NCBI GenBank assembly: GCA_038749595.1 | Contig: JBCDHW010000004.1 | Span: 186,001-250,000 of the forward strand | DNA: 64,000 nt | Source of the DNA: Parvularcula sp038749595 | GTDB lineage: Bacteria > Pseudomonadota > Alphaproteobacteria > Caulobacterales > Parvularculaceae | Direction: 5' to 3' | In this document: in pieces, positions 1 to 8,289 of the stretch | Position numbering within the stretch: the first letter of the stretch is position 1 | How the letters are laid out: each line of letters starts with the position of its first letter | Made by a program: the position numbers and the translations under genes | Notes under the pieces: model-generated | Databases searched by the model: none | Told to the model about the DNA's origin: nothing | What the model saw: the letters and a program-made list of their open reading frames with translations, nothing else

Positions 1-880
1 CGCGCCGCGGATGCGTTTGCAGTTGCGCTTCCACGGCCACCGCCACGCGATCGGCGAGGTCCGCGTCCGGCGTAATCAACACCGATTGGCTCAACTTATC
101 ATGTTCCGTTTGGCTCAAAAGATCCGCCGCCAGAACATTCGGGTCGATCGCCCCCTCCGCAATCACGGTAATCTCCGATGGCCCCGCGATGGAATCGATG
201 CCGACAAGGCCAAAGACCTGTCGCTTGGCCTCAGCGACATAGGCGTTACCCGGGCCAACAATCTTATCGACCGGCGCAATTGTCTCGGTCCCATAGGTCA
301 GTGCACCGACGGCCTGGGCCCCGCCAATCTTGTAGATCTCCGTGACGCCCGCCCGCTTAGCCGCCGCAAGAACGAGGGGGTTCAGAACCCCTCCCCGCGC
401 CGGTGTGACGATCACGATCCTCTCCACACCGGCAACTTTCGCGGGCAGCGCATTCATCAGCACACTGGAGGGGTAGGCTGCGGTACCGCCTGGAACGTAG
501 AGGCCCACCGCATCAAGCGCCGTCCACCGCCAGCCAAGACGCACGCCCAATTCGTCCGTCCACGCCTTATCTTCAGGATGCTGTTCACGGTGATACGCCT
601 CAATCCGCTGCGCCGCCTGCTCCAGCGCATCCAAGGCCTCGGCATCGCATGCAGCAACAGCGTCCTCAATGTCTTCAGGAGTAACCGCCAAGCCGCCGCT
701 CAGGTCGGTCTCGTCAAACTTCGCCGTCAGGCGCAGGACCGCGGCGTCGCCCTCCTGCCGCACCTCGCGCAGAATCGCCGTCACGCGCTCGGCGATGCCT
801 TGCACAGCCTCCTCGTCCCGCTGCAGCCGCTTGAGCAAGGTCTCGCGAAAGCCTGGGTCTTGGGTGGAGAGACGCTCCAT
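1..880 (-). CDS. hisD: Histidinol dehydrogenase HisD (3' end cut by window edge)
   Basis: HisD is a Zn-dependent, NAD-linked cytoplasmic enzyme that performs the last two steps of histidine synthesis, histidinol to histidine. About 293 N-terminal residues are visible out of a usual 430. The hallmark blocks are present in order: GLYVPGGTAAYPSSVLMN, a VTPARGG stretch, YKIGGAQAVGALTYGTE, DKIVGPGNAYV, and GIDSIAGPSE followed by SQTEHD. The ATG at 880 lies 2 bases after the stop of the DUF2948 gene, so the two are probably co-translated. The order murA–DUF2948–hisD is a conserved alphaproteobacterial neighbourhood. hisG is about 6 kb away in a separate unit, so the histidine genes are dispersed. 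The catalytic C-terminal part lies outside the window. Confidence 0.95.
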   Translation of the reverse strand, partial: MERLSTQDPGFRETLLKRLQRDEEAVQGIAERVTAILREVRQEGDAAVLRLTAKFDETDLSGGLAVTPEDIEDAVAACDAEALDALEQAAQRIEAYHREQHPEDKAWTDELGVRLGWRWTALDAVGLYVPGGTAAYPSSVLMNALPAKVAGVERIVIVTPARGGVLNPLVLAAAKRAGVTEIYKIGGAQAVGALTYGTETIAPVDKIVGPGNAYVAEAKRQVFGLVGIDSIAGPSEITVIAEGAIDPNVLAADLLSQTEHDKLSQSVLITPDADLADRVAVAVEAQLQTHPRR

Positions 881-882
881 CG

Positions 883-1326
883 TCAGTCTGCCCCGTGATC
901 AGGACGCCGCGATGCCCGCCATGGTTCGGATAGGTCTTTCACCGTTACCGAAATTGCATCAACCTCCAGCGCGATGGCGCCGCCACCCGCCAAATTCAAA
1001 GTAATCGTCCCGCCATTCTCATCGCCTTCATAATCCGTAGACAACACATTGACGACAGCTTCGGGCGCATCCATCCGCACAGCACGTCCCCGCACCGCAG
1101 CAACGTCTTCAAAGTGTACACCCGTCCGTACACGCCATCCCTGGCTGAAAAAGCCGCGCTTCGGCTTCTCCCAGGCGTAGCGGTTGGTGACAAACGCAAA
1201 TTTCCGCTCATCCTTCAGAAACGCCATGTCCCCCACCTTGATGATCGCATCTTGGAGGAGGGCCGAGATCGTCTGAAGGTCTTCTTTGTCCGCTGCCATC
1301 AAGGCGAGAGGCGTGTCTTTGCTCAT
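883..1326 (-). CDS. DUF2948 family protein
   Basis: This 147-residue protein matches the DUF2948 family in length, in its opening (a DLQTISALLQDAI helix followed by VGDMAFL) and in its fixed place between murA and hisD in alphaproteobacteria. It has no signal peptide or membrane segment and looks like a soluble cytoplasmic protein of mixed alpha/beta character. It lies 6 bases downstream of murA and 2 bases upstream of hisD, implying one operon. No catalytic motif is visible and no biochemical function is established for the family. The family assignment is fairly secure; the role is unknown. Confidence 0.85.
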   Translation of the reverse strand: MSKDTPLALMAADKEDLQTISALLQDAIIKVGDMAFLKDERKFAFVTNRYAWEKPKRGFFSQGWRVRTGVHFEDVAAVRGRAVRMDAPEAVVNVLSTDYEGDENGGTITLNLAGGGAIALEVDAISVTVKDLSEPWRASRRPDHGAD

Positions 1327-1332
1327 GGAACG

Positions 1333-2598
1333 TTATTCGTCCTTCACCCGTTCGATCAGTGCACCCACACGGCGCAGCTTCTCGTCAAGTTCTTCGAAAC
1401 CGCGATCGAGGTGATAGACGCGGCTGATCATCGTTTGTCCCTCCGCACACAGAGCAGCGATGATCAGGCTCATCGAAGCCCTCAGGTCGGTCGCCATCAC
1501 CGGTGCGCCGGTCAGCTTAGGAACCCCGCGCACGGTCGCGCTTTGCCCATCGATAGTGATATCCGCACCCATACGGATCAATTCAGGCACATGCATGAAA
1601 CGGTTTTCAAACACCGTCTCTTTAATGGCTGCCTCGCCATCACCGCGTGCCATCAGCGCCATGAACTGCGCCTGCAGGTCCGTGGCAAAGCCAGGGAACG
1701 GCTCGGTCACCACGCTCGTCGATACCGTGGGCGTGCCCCAGCGGGAGACGCGCAAGCCCCCCTCCTCGTCACGGAGCTCGAGCCCGCATGTCTCGAGAAC
1801 CTTGGCCGCCGAGCCCAGAATATCCGTACGCCCCCTTTGCAGGAACAGCTCACCCCCCGCCGCTCCAACAGCCATGGCATAGGAGCCGAGCTCGATCCGG
1901 TCCGCGATCACCTCATGGTTCGCACCAGACAGCGCCGCGACCCCGTCGATCGTGATCGTCGGCGTCCCCGCGCCCGAAACCTTCGCGCCCATGGCGTTCA
2001 GGCAATCGGCAAGGTCGATGAGCTCAGGTTCGCACGCCGCGTTGCGGATCTCGGTCGTCCCCTTCGCCAAGGTCGCTGCCATCATCACATGCTCGGTCGC
2101 GCCCACCGAAGGAAACGGGAGGTCGACCAGAGCGCCCTGCAATCCGCCCGGGGGCGCCTCGGCCAAGACATAGCCCTCTTCAAGCGCAATCTCCGCACCC
2201 ATCGCTTTGAAGGCCTCAAGGTGGAAATTCACCGGCCGCGCCCCAATCGCGCAGCCACCGGGCAAGGACACTTTGGCCTTACCTTCCCGCGCCAGGATCG
2301 GCCCCAGCACGTTGAAGCTTGCCCGCATCTTCCGGACGATATCGTAGGGCGCCATCGTCGACGTGATCTGCGCCGCATGGAGCGTCAGCCGATGCCCATC
2401 GCGCGTCCACTCCACCCCATGGTTCTCCAGAAGCACCAAAAGCTGGCGCACATCCGCCAGGTTCGGCACCTCATCAAGGACCAGCGGTTCCCCCGTCAGC
2501 AGGCACGCCGCCATCACCTTCAGCGCCGAGTTCTTCGCCCCCGCAATCCTCAGGTCTCCATAGAGCGGTCGCCCGCCAATGATCGCCAGCTTGTCCAA
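1333..2598 (-). CDS. murA: UDP-N-acetylglucosamine 1-carboxyvinyltransferase MurA
   Basis: MurA catalyses the first committed step of peptidoglycan synthesis, transferring enolpyruvate from PEP to UDP-GlcNAc in the cytoplasm. The protein is 421 residues, the normal length. It has the N-terminal AGAKNSALK motif with the UDP-sugar-contacting Lys/Asn and the active-site loop LPGGCAIGARP with the catalytic, fosfomycin-target Cys at about residue 116. Further along is the FPTDLQAQ-type motif (FATDLQAQFMAL) with the catalytic Asp. The best start is a TTG at 2598, preceded by an AAGGA Shine–Dalgarno about 7 bases upstream. It sits 3 bases after the stop of the small upstream gene, so translational coupling is likely. 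Confidence 0.96.
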   Translation of the reverse strand: MDKLAIIGGRPLYGDLRIAGAKNSALKVMAACLLTGEPLVLDEVPNLADVRQLLVLLENHGVEWTRDGHRLTLHAAQITSTMAPYDIVRKMRASFNVLGPILAREGKAKVSLPGGCAIGARPVNFHLEAFKAMGAEIALEEGYVLAEAPPGGLQGALVDLPFPSVGATEHVMMAATLAKGTTEIRNAACEPELIDLADCLNAMGAKVSGAGTPTITIDGVAALSGANHEVIADRIELGSYAMAVGAAGGELFLQRGRTDILGSAAKVLETCGLELRDEEGGLRVSRWGTPTVSTSVVTEPFPGFATDLQAQFMALMARGDGEAAIKETVFENRFMHVPELIRMGADITIDGQSATVRGVPKLTGAPVMATDLRASMSLIIAALCAEGQTMISRVYHLDRGFEELDEKLRRVGALIERVKDE

Positions 2599-2601
2599 GC
2601 G

Positions 2602-2733
2602 TCAGTCCTTCTTCGCTTTCCGGCGCTTCAAATTCTCGCGCAGGGCCTTGGCGAGTTTTTCTTCGCGGCTGAGATCGTCATCGGAAGCCTTCTGGCGCGG
2701 CTTTTTGGGTGGTGGCGTTTCCGCATCGCTCAT
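2602..2733 (-). CDS. Small basic protein upstream of murA
   Basis: A 43-residue, lysine/arginine-rich polypeptide that begins MSDAETPPPKK and ends in a charged helix rich in KALRENLKRRK. The frame stays open upstream to 2805, but the internal ATG at 2733 gives the short basic protein that typically precedes murA in alphaproteobacteria. It stops 3 bases before the TTG start of murA and shares its ribosome-binding region. It may therefore act mainly as a translational coupler, or it may be a small nucleic-acid-binding protein; both are inference. No named domain is recognised. Confidence 0.6.
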   Translation of the reverse strand: MSDAETPPPKKPRQKASDDDLSREEKLAKALRENLKRRKAKKD

Positions 2734-2815
2734 CTCAGCCAGATGGCATGGGTCTCCCGCCCTGCCAAGGGCTTCGCCGTCTTGGTGTCCCGCAAAATTG
2801 GGCACAACAAAGCCG

Positions 2816-2844
2816 TTGACGCCGCTCTAAACCCGCTCCATGAC
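2816..2844 (+). promoter_or_regulatory. Possible promoter of tRNA-Thr
   Basis: A TTGACG box at 2816–2821 is followed after 17 bases by CATGAC at 2839–2844, ending 13 bases before the mature tRNA 5' end. The -35 box is good and the -10 box is poor, so this is only a plausible sigma70-type promoter. Confidence 0.3.
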
Positions 2845-2857
2845 CCGGCCCTCGGGC

Positions 2858-2932
<75 letters not shown>

Positions 2933-3035
2933 TTTCTGATCTCACGGGCCGTAGGCCCTCCGATGGGGCGGGCTGACCGCCCGAGCCGCTCTCGCAGCTT
3001 TTTGGTTCTTAGCAGTCTCACGGGCATCGCAAATA

Positions 3036-3066
3036 AACCTCTCCCGCGAGCGGAAGAGGTTCTTTT
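3036..3066 (+). terminator. Likely intrinsic terminator after tRNA-Thr
   Basis: AACCTCT at 3036–3042 pairs with AGAGGTT at 3055–3061. A further CCG/CGG extension closes a CGAG tetraloop across one mismatch, and CTTTTG follows. It lies about 100 bases past the tRNA. The U-tract is short. Confidence 0.5.
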
Positions 3067-3083
3067 GACGGACTAGGCTCACG

Positions 3084-3113
3084 CATCCCTTGTGGGATGC
3101 GGCGGTTTTTATT
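3084..3113. terminator. Second hairpin with T-run
   Basis: A perfect 7-bp stem, GCATCCC–TTGT–GGGATGC (3084–3101), is followed by GGCGG and a run of five T. It overlaps the stop of the minus-strand methyltransferase gene at 3109. It is best read as a plus-strand terminator that protects against read-through into that gene. Confidence 0.55.
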
Positions 3114-3918
3114 CCGGTTTCCGGAACAGGAGCGTCATGCGGTTGCTTTCGCCGATCGCGAGGAACTCGTCCCGGCGTTCTTCGGGGCCGCGGTTCGCTG
3201 GGGGCAAGGTCCACACGCCGCCCGGCCAGTTTGCAGGGTCCTTCGCGTTGGCATTCACGTCAGATGACTTCACCAGTTCAAAACCAGCTTTTTCAAACGC
3301 TGCCACCACATCGGCCTGGCGCAGATAGCCCTTTGAGCCGTTGGCATAGTCATCCGGCGCATCATCCATCGCCCGGTGCTGGACCACGCCGACAACACCG
3401 CCAGGCTTCAGAATGCTCATCGCATCGGCCAGCACGGCATCAATCCGGTCCCGCCCGACCAGCGCATGCAAGGCGCGGAAGAACAGCACCGCATCAGCCA
3501 CAGGCCCAATTTCCGCCGCGCCGCCGGTTTCATAGGTGAACGTCTGGATCGAAACGCCGGGATAGGCTTCCTCGGTGGCGGCCTTAAACGTCTCAGGCCA
3601 CGTCACCAGCCGCTGGTTGCGGGAACCGAACGTCGACGGCTCGTAATTCCCCGCAATATACCCGCCATCCTCAGCCACAAGCGGCAGCAGGATCCGGGTG
3701 TACCAGCCGCCACCAGGCGCCATTTCGACGACGGTCATATCGCCCTCGATGCCAAAAAACTCGAGCGTTTCCTTGGGGTTGCGATAGACATCGCGGGCCC
3801 GGTCATTATCCCGCCGCGCGTCGGCCAGGACGGTGTCGAGGTCATTGTGGTCCGCCGCGGCTGGAGCGGCTGAAAGGACGGCAATCGCCGAAATGGCGAG
3901 GCATGCAGTTCGAAACAT
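3109..3918 (-). CDS. Secreted SAM-methyltransferase-like protein
   Basis: A 269-residue protein with a clear Sec signal peptide (hydrophobic segment followed by an AAPAAADH cleavage region at about residue 23). The mature part is a class I methyltransferase-like fold. It has motif I as VVEMAPGGGWYTRILLP (about residues 61–77), a later strand with DAVLFFRALHAL, and the post-motif LKPGGVVGVVQHR. This resembles the COG4798 group of predicted exported methyltransferases. SAM is not known to be available in the periplasm, so the real ligand or reaction is uncertain. The gene is monocistronic, with a hairpin at its 3' end and a divergent gene beginning at 4000. Confidence 0.8.
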   Translation of the reverse strand: MFRTACLAISAIAVLSAAPAAADHNDLDTVLADARRDNDRARDVYRNPKETLEFFGIEGDMTVVEMAPGGGWYTRILLPLVAEDGGYIAGNYEPSTFGSRNQRLVTWPETFKAATEEAYPGVSIQTFTYETGGAAEIGPVADAVLFFRALHALVGRDRIDAVLADAMSILKPGGVVGVVQHRAMDDAPDDYANGSKGYLRQADVVAAFEKAGFELVKSSDVNANAKDPANWPGGVWTLPPANRGPEERRDEFLAIGESNRMTLLFRKPE

Positions 3919-3999
3919 AGAAGTGCGCTTCCCTAGCTAGTCGCGTGCGCTCTCCGGCACGCCTTCCCCCCTCCAAAGCGCAAATGCGGCGCAAAGCAA

Positions 4000-5262
4000 A
4001 TGACGTTTCTGTCTGGTCCCCGCCAAGCGACCATGCGTAGGGAGGGCCCCCGCCAGAGAGGAACGCCGAACTTGCCGACGAACGACGCCGCACCGCCGCC
4101 TTTTCGAAGGAAGGTCTTCTACGTGCACGGCTTCGATCCGAGGGGGCCTAAGCCCTACCATCAATTCTTCGCCGAAGGCACAGAGCAGGTCTCAGCGACC
4201 TGGGGCCGGACGATCACGGTCAGCAAGCGGCGCAAGGCGTGGGACCACGGCGTGTCGTGGCAGCTTGAGACGCAGCTTTCTGACGGGCGCAGGGTCGAGA
4301 CGGACTACGAACTCCTCCGCTGGGACGATACCGTCCGGGACATCTGGTCGAGCCGGTCACCAACGCAACTGGTCGGCTCCGCGTTCCGTGTCCTCGTGGC
4401 CTACCAACGCCTCGGGATGATGCGTACACTGCGCAAGCCCGCGATCTCCACGTTCCTGTCCATCGCCACTCCGCCCATCCTCTTCGGCGGCTTCCTCGTC
4501 TTGGGGAGCGGCATGTTGCTATCCGCATTCCTCATCGGCCAAGCCCTGGCCAGCGCCCTGGGTCTACCGCCCCTCCTCCTCAGCTTAACAGGCATCGCTT
4601 TAACCGCATGGCTGATCACCCTTCTCTGGCGACGCGCCACGTCGAGTACGGAGCTTTGGTGGCTAACCCGGTGTCTCGACTACCTCCACCTCGCCGCCCA
4701 CGGACGCGTCGACCGTTCCGAGGATCGCGCAAAGGCGTTGTCAGGTCGCGTGCAAGAAGCCGCGCAATCCGGCGCCTATGACGAAATCCTCATCGCCGGG
4801 CACAGCCTCGGCGCTCTCCACGCCGTCCGTACACTAGCGAAAACGCTGCAAGACGCCGAAGACGCGCTCACCACCACGCGTTGCGTCCTCGTCTTCCTGG
4901 GCCAGTCCATTCCGCTTTACACAGCCTACGGACAAGACCAACGCTTCGCCGAAGACTTGGTCTCGGTCGTCAGCACACCGCACCTCAAAGTCATCGACGT
5001 CACGTCAGGCTCGGACACCGGTTCAACCTGCCGGCTGGACCTCCTCCACGGCACCGATCCCAAAGAGCAGGCGCCGCGGCACATCCAAGAACGCCCGCCC
5101 TTCCACCAGTCACTCACGCCCGAAACGTTCCGCAAGGTCCGCCGCAATCCCCGCGCCTACCACTTCCAATATCTTCAGCCTGCGGAACGCCCCGTCGGGT
5201 TCGACTACCTCGAACTGATCACCCGGCCCCAGCTGATCACCACATCGCGGCCCAGCGCGTGA
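4000..5262 (+). CDS. Membrane-anchored alpha/beta-hydrolase-like protein
   Basis: A 420-residue protein. After a basic, Pro-rich N-terminus it shows VFYVHGFDPRGP (about residues 39–50), an oxyanion-hole-like HG motif. Two long hydrophobic segments follow at about 150–215 (FLSIATPPILFGGFLVLGSG and a second leucine-rich pair), then the nucleophile-elbow-like IAGHSLGALHAV near residue 265. This looks like a lipase/esterase fold interrupted by a membrane hairpin. The stop codon overlaps the GTG start of a cytochrome P450 (GTGA), so the two products are probably made together. Substrate and family name are unknown. The start at 4000 is the longest ATG; one at 4033 is also possible. Confidence 0.7.
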   Translation: MTFLSGPRQATMRREGPRQRGTPNLPTNDAAPPPFRRKVFYVHGFDPRGPKPYHQFFAEGTEQVSATWGRTITVSKRRKAWDHGVSWQLETQLSDGRRVETDYELLRWDDTVRDIWSSRSPTQLVGSAFRVLVAYQRLGMMRTLRKPAISTFLSIATPPILFGGFLVLGSGMLLSAFLIGQALASALGLPPLLLSLTGIALTAWLITLLWRRATSSTELWWLTRCLDYLHLAAHGRVDRSEDRAKALSGRVQEAAQSGAYDEILIAGHSLGALHAVRTLAKTLQDAEDALTTTRCVLVFLGQSIPLYTAYGQDQRFAEDLVSVVSTPHLKVIDVTSGSDTGSTCRLDLLHGTDPKEQAPRHIQERPPFHQSLTPETFRKVRRNPRAYHFQYLQPAERPVGFDYLELITRPQLITTSRPSA

Positions 5263-6650
5263 CCTCTTTCGAGCCTCCGCGCCCCACTGAAGCCTCCAAA
5301 CGCTCACCGCTGCAGCAGCTGAAGGGCTACCTGCACTCCGGCCTCAGCATGTTCCGCGAAGGCTCCTACGCCTTCACCGGCATCTCCAAAAATAAGACGC
5401 CGAAAGTGCCTGGCCTTCCCGATGTCATCAACGTCAGCGTCCGCGAGCCTGCGGCGATCCGCGAAATGCTGGTCACCCGTCCGCAAGACTTCCCCAAAGG
5501 GCGCCTCGTCGATCAACTGCTCCGTAAACTGACAGGCTATTCGATCTTCGTGTCCAACGGAGAAGACTGGCAACGCCAAAGGCGGATCATCGACCAGGCC
5601 TTCACCCATGCCGGTGTGCGCGTCGTCTTCCCGCTGATGCAGCAAGCCGCCCTCGCCAGCCTCGATCGGATGCGCACATCCGTCGGGGCCGACCTCGACG
5701 CCGATTTGGAAATGACCCACTTCGCAGGCGACGTTATCTTCCGCACGATCTATTCCGAAGCCATGACCGCCGAGCAAGCCAGGGTCATCTTCGCCGCCTT
5801 CGACACCTTTCAAGCGATCGCTTTTCGCCAAGGGATGCTCGGGTCCCTGGGCATCCCGATCAGTCTGCTTCCGTCCCGGTTTGCCGCCCACCGTTCCGCG
5901 CGGATCATCCGCCGAGAGCTTGACGCACCGCTCCAGCGCCGCCTGTGCGCCATCTCCAACGGAGACAACGTTCCGGACAATGACATTCTCTCGGCGCTCC
6001 TCGCCGCGGAAGACCCCGAAACCGGCACTCGTTTCGTGGGCACCGAACTCCTCGACCAAATCGCCATGCTGTTCCTAGCGGGCCACGAAACATCGGCCGC
6101 AGCGCTGGGCTGGACCCTTTATCTCCTCGCCCATGATCAGACGGTCCAGCAAACCCTGCGCAATGAAGTCGCGGATGTCCTTGGCGACCGCGATCCCGCA
6201 TTTTCCGACATGAAGAAACTCGAGCGAACACGGAATGTCTTTCGCGAGGCCATGCGGCTTTATCCGCCCGTCGCCTTTCTGTCCCGCGACGTGCGCCAAG
6301 ACGACACCCTCGCGGGGCACGCACTTCCCCAAGGTTCAGCCGCCGTGATCCCGATGTGGCTAATGCACCGCCATCAGGCGCATTGGCAGGATCCCCACGT
6401 CTTCAACCCGGGCCGGTTCGCCAGCAAAGATCATCAGCATGCGATCCGCCACGCCTATATGCCGTTTAGTATGGGTGCGCGGGTCTGTGTCGGCGCGGCC
6501 TTCGCGCTGCAGGAAGCGACACTGATCCTTACACAGATCGTCAGAGCGTTCCGCATCCTTCCTGTAGACGGACACGTCCCCGAACCGGTCTCAAGGCTGA
6601 CGGTGCGGTCGGCAAACGGCATCAAGATCCGCCTTGAGCCGCTTCAGTAG
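5259..6650 (+). CDS. Cytochrome P450
   Basis: A 463-residue heme monooxygenase, soluble-type. All signature elements are present: WQRQRRIIDQAF in the C-helix region, the I-helix oxygen-binding AGHETSA at about residue 274, the K-helix ExxR as E330–R333 (EAMR), an FNPGRF meander motif, and the heme-ligand loop FSMGARVCVG with Cys410. The GTG start at 5259 overlaps the stop of the upstream membrane hydrolase, strongly suggesting a two-gene operon. No ferredoxin or ferredoxin reductase is encoded beside it, so electrons must come from elsewhere. The substrate cannot be inferred beyond a likely lipid or hydrophobic compound handled with the partner hydrolase. Confidence 0.92.
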   Translation: MTSFEPPRPTEASKRSPLQQLKGYLHSGLSMFREGSYAFTGISKNKTPKVPGLPDVINVSVREPAAIREMLVTRPQDFPKGRLVDQLLRKLTGYSIFVSNGEDWQRQRRIIDQAFTHAGVRVVFPLMQQAALASLDRMRTSVGADLDADLEMTHFAGDVIFRTIYSEAMTAEQARVIFAAFDTFQAIAFRQGMLGSLGIPISLLPSRFAAHRSARIIRRELDAPLQRRLCAISNGDNVPDNDILSALLAAEDPETGTRFVGTELLDQIAMLFLAGHETSAAALGWTLYLLAHDQTVQQTLRNEVADVLGDRDPAFSDMKKLERTRNVFREAMRLYPPVAFLSRDVRQDDTLAGHALPQGSAAVIPMWLMHRHQAHWQDPHVFNPGRFASKDHQHAIRHAYMPFSMGARVCVGAAFALQEATLILTQIVRAFRILPVDGHVPEPVSRLTVRSANGIKIRLEPLQ

Positions 6651-6659
6651 AGGCAAAGC

Positions 6660-7574
6660 CTAGGCCAGCATTTTGTCGATATCCAACACGAGGATACCGC
6701 TCGCGCCGAGGCTTTTGAGTTCCTCAAGCTTTTCCCAAACCACTTCTTCTCCGCATACAGTATGCACAGCGACCTTATCGCTCTCTCCGGCGAGCTCCAG
6801 GATCGTCGGGCGGTCTGCTGCGGGGAGCACGGCGGTGATCTTATCAAGCGCCGCACGCGGAGCATTCAGCATCACGTACTTCGCGTCGCGGCTCCGCTGA
6901 ACACCCTCAATGCGCAGTTTTAGCGCCTCCACAATCCGCGCTTTTTCCGGCGCGTCGGGGAACGCCCCCGCGATCAAAAGCGCTTCAGATTGGAAAATCG
7001 TCTCCGCCACCTTCAACCCATTGGCGTCGAGCGTTCCGCCCGTCGAGACGATATCGCAAACCGCATCGGCAACCCCAAGACGCGGGGCGATCTCGTGGGC
7101 ACCGTTCATAATCACACTCCGCGCACCCTCAACACCACGCTCAGCAAGCCACGCATCGGTCAACGCCGGATAGGAGGTCGCGATCCGCATCCCGGCAAAA
7201 TCCTGCGGATTTTGATAGGCATGCTCCTTCGGCACTGCGATACAAAGCCGGCACCGGGAAAAACCCAGCCGAACTTGCGTCGGCAGATCCACATCCAGCC
7301 GTCCCGCTACCCGCTCCTCTTCAAAGACGTTTCCGCCGACAATCCCGGCGTCACTCGCCCCGCTGGCGACAAGAGCGGGAATGTCGTCGTCCCGCACCAG
7401 CAAAATGTCGATCGGCAGCTCTTTGATCCGCGCATAGAGCCGGTTCTTCGAAGCACTGACCCGCAAGCCGCAGCGCTTCAGAAGATCGAAGGTATCATCG
7501 GCTAAGCGGCCTTTCTTCTGGACCGCCAGGCGAAGGCGCACCTGTCCATCTTGGGAGGTTTGTTCGGTGTCCAT
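6660..7574 (-). CDS. hisG: ATP phosphoribosyltransferase HisG
   Basis: HisG joins ATP and PRPP in the first, feedback-regulated step of histidine synthesis. The 304-residue protein begins the catalytic domain with LRLAVQKKGRLADDTFDLL. It has the substrate-binding region DIVSTGGTLDANGLK (the PRPP-binding DxxxxGxT pattern) and a C-terminal regulatory-type domain ending in the VCGEEVVWEKLEELKSLGA region. The length is that of a long-form, histidine-inhibited HisG, so no HisZ partner is needed. It is convergent with the P450 gene, only 9 bases away, and diverges from the DUF2147 gene. hisD lies elsewhere in the window. Confidence 0.93.
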   Translation of the reverse strand: MDTEQTSQDGQVRLRLAVQKKGRLADDTFDLLKRCGLRVSASKNRLYARIKELPIDILLVRDDDIPALVASGASDAGIVGGNVFEEERVAGRLDVDLPTQVRLGFSRCRLCIAVPKEHAYQNPQDFAGMRIATSYPALTDAWLAERGVEGARSVIMNGAHEIAPRLGVADAVCDIVSTGGTLDANGLKVAETIFQSEALLIAGAFPDAPEKARIVEALKLRIEGVQRSRDAKYVMLNAPRAALDKITAVLPAADRPTILELAGESDKVAVHTVCGEEVVWEKLEELKSLGASGILVLDIDKMLA

Positions 7575-7746
7575 GGAACGTCATCCGGCTGCTGGCGCGC
7601 GCGTTAGCAATGGTGCGCAGCCATGGCCAGGGCTTGTCCACCGGGCAGACGCCGTCTCAAATTTACGCCAAAATGTCGCAGAATGTCCTTGGCAACTGCC
7701 CGACATGCCCCTCAAGATCCTCCTGGTGAGATCGGGGAGAAGGCAC

Positions 7747-8289
7747 ATGGTGCGATGTGTCGTGGGTTGCGTTTTAGCATCTGCCGGGTGGGGTTTAGCG
7801 GCGGCAAGCGCTTCTGAGCTCAGTGTGGCAGGCCATTGGCTGACCGATGACCGCGCATCGGTTGTCGAGATCGTGGACTGCGGTGACGGCACGCCTTGCG
7901 GGATTGTCGTCGCTGTTCACCCGGACAATGGCGGCATGATCGCCGACCACAACAACCGCGATGAAACCCTTCGCGGGCGCGACATGGTGGGGATTACGCT
8001 GCTCCACGGCTTCGAACTGCACCGCAATGCCTGGCGTCGCGGCACGATCTACAATCCCAGCGATGGACGCAGCTACCGCGCCCGTTTGGAATTGCTAACG
8101 AAGGATGCCCTTTCTGTTTCCGGTTGCTTAGGCCCAATCTGCAAAAAGCTCGTGTGGGAGCGCGCTGACGCCAGCATCGACTTGCCGCTGGAGGCACGCG
8201 ACGCAGAGGTTGCAGCGCTCAATGTGAGCGAGGGGGCACCTCATGGAATTGGTAGCGACACGGCTGGAAGTGCCGCGCAAGACCGTTAA
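7747..8289 (+). CDS. DUF2147 family secreted protein
   Basis: A 180-residue protein with a signal peptide (Val/Leu-rich segment ending near ASASELS). A DUF2147 core follows: GHWLTDDRASVVEIVDCGDGTPCG near the start, then GRDMVGITLLHGF, WRRGTIYNPSDGRSYRA and LSVSGCLGPICKK. DUF2147 proteins are small periplasmic, beta-rich, lipocalin-like domains of unknown ligand. The ATG at 7747 is chosen because GGAGAAGG sits 5–8 bases upstream and the signal peptide starts there; the frame is open further upstream. Its 3' end overlaps the next gene by 47 bases, in another frame. Confidence 0.8.
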   Translation: MVRCVVGCVLASAGWGLAAASASELSVAGHWLTDDRASVVEIVDCGDGTPCGIVVAVHPDNGGMIADHNNRDETLRGRDMVGITLLHGFELHRNAWRRGTIYNPSDGRSYRARLELLTKDALSVSGCLGPICKKLVWERADASIDLPLEARDAEVAALNVSEGAPHGIGSDTAGSAAQDR

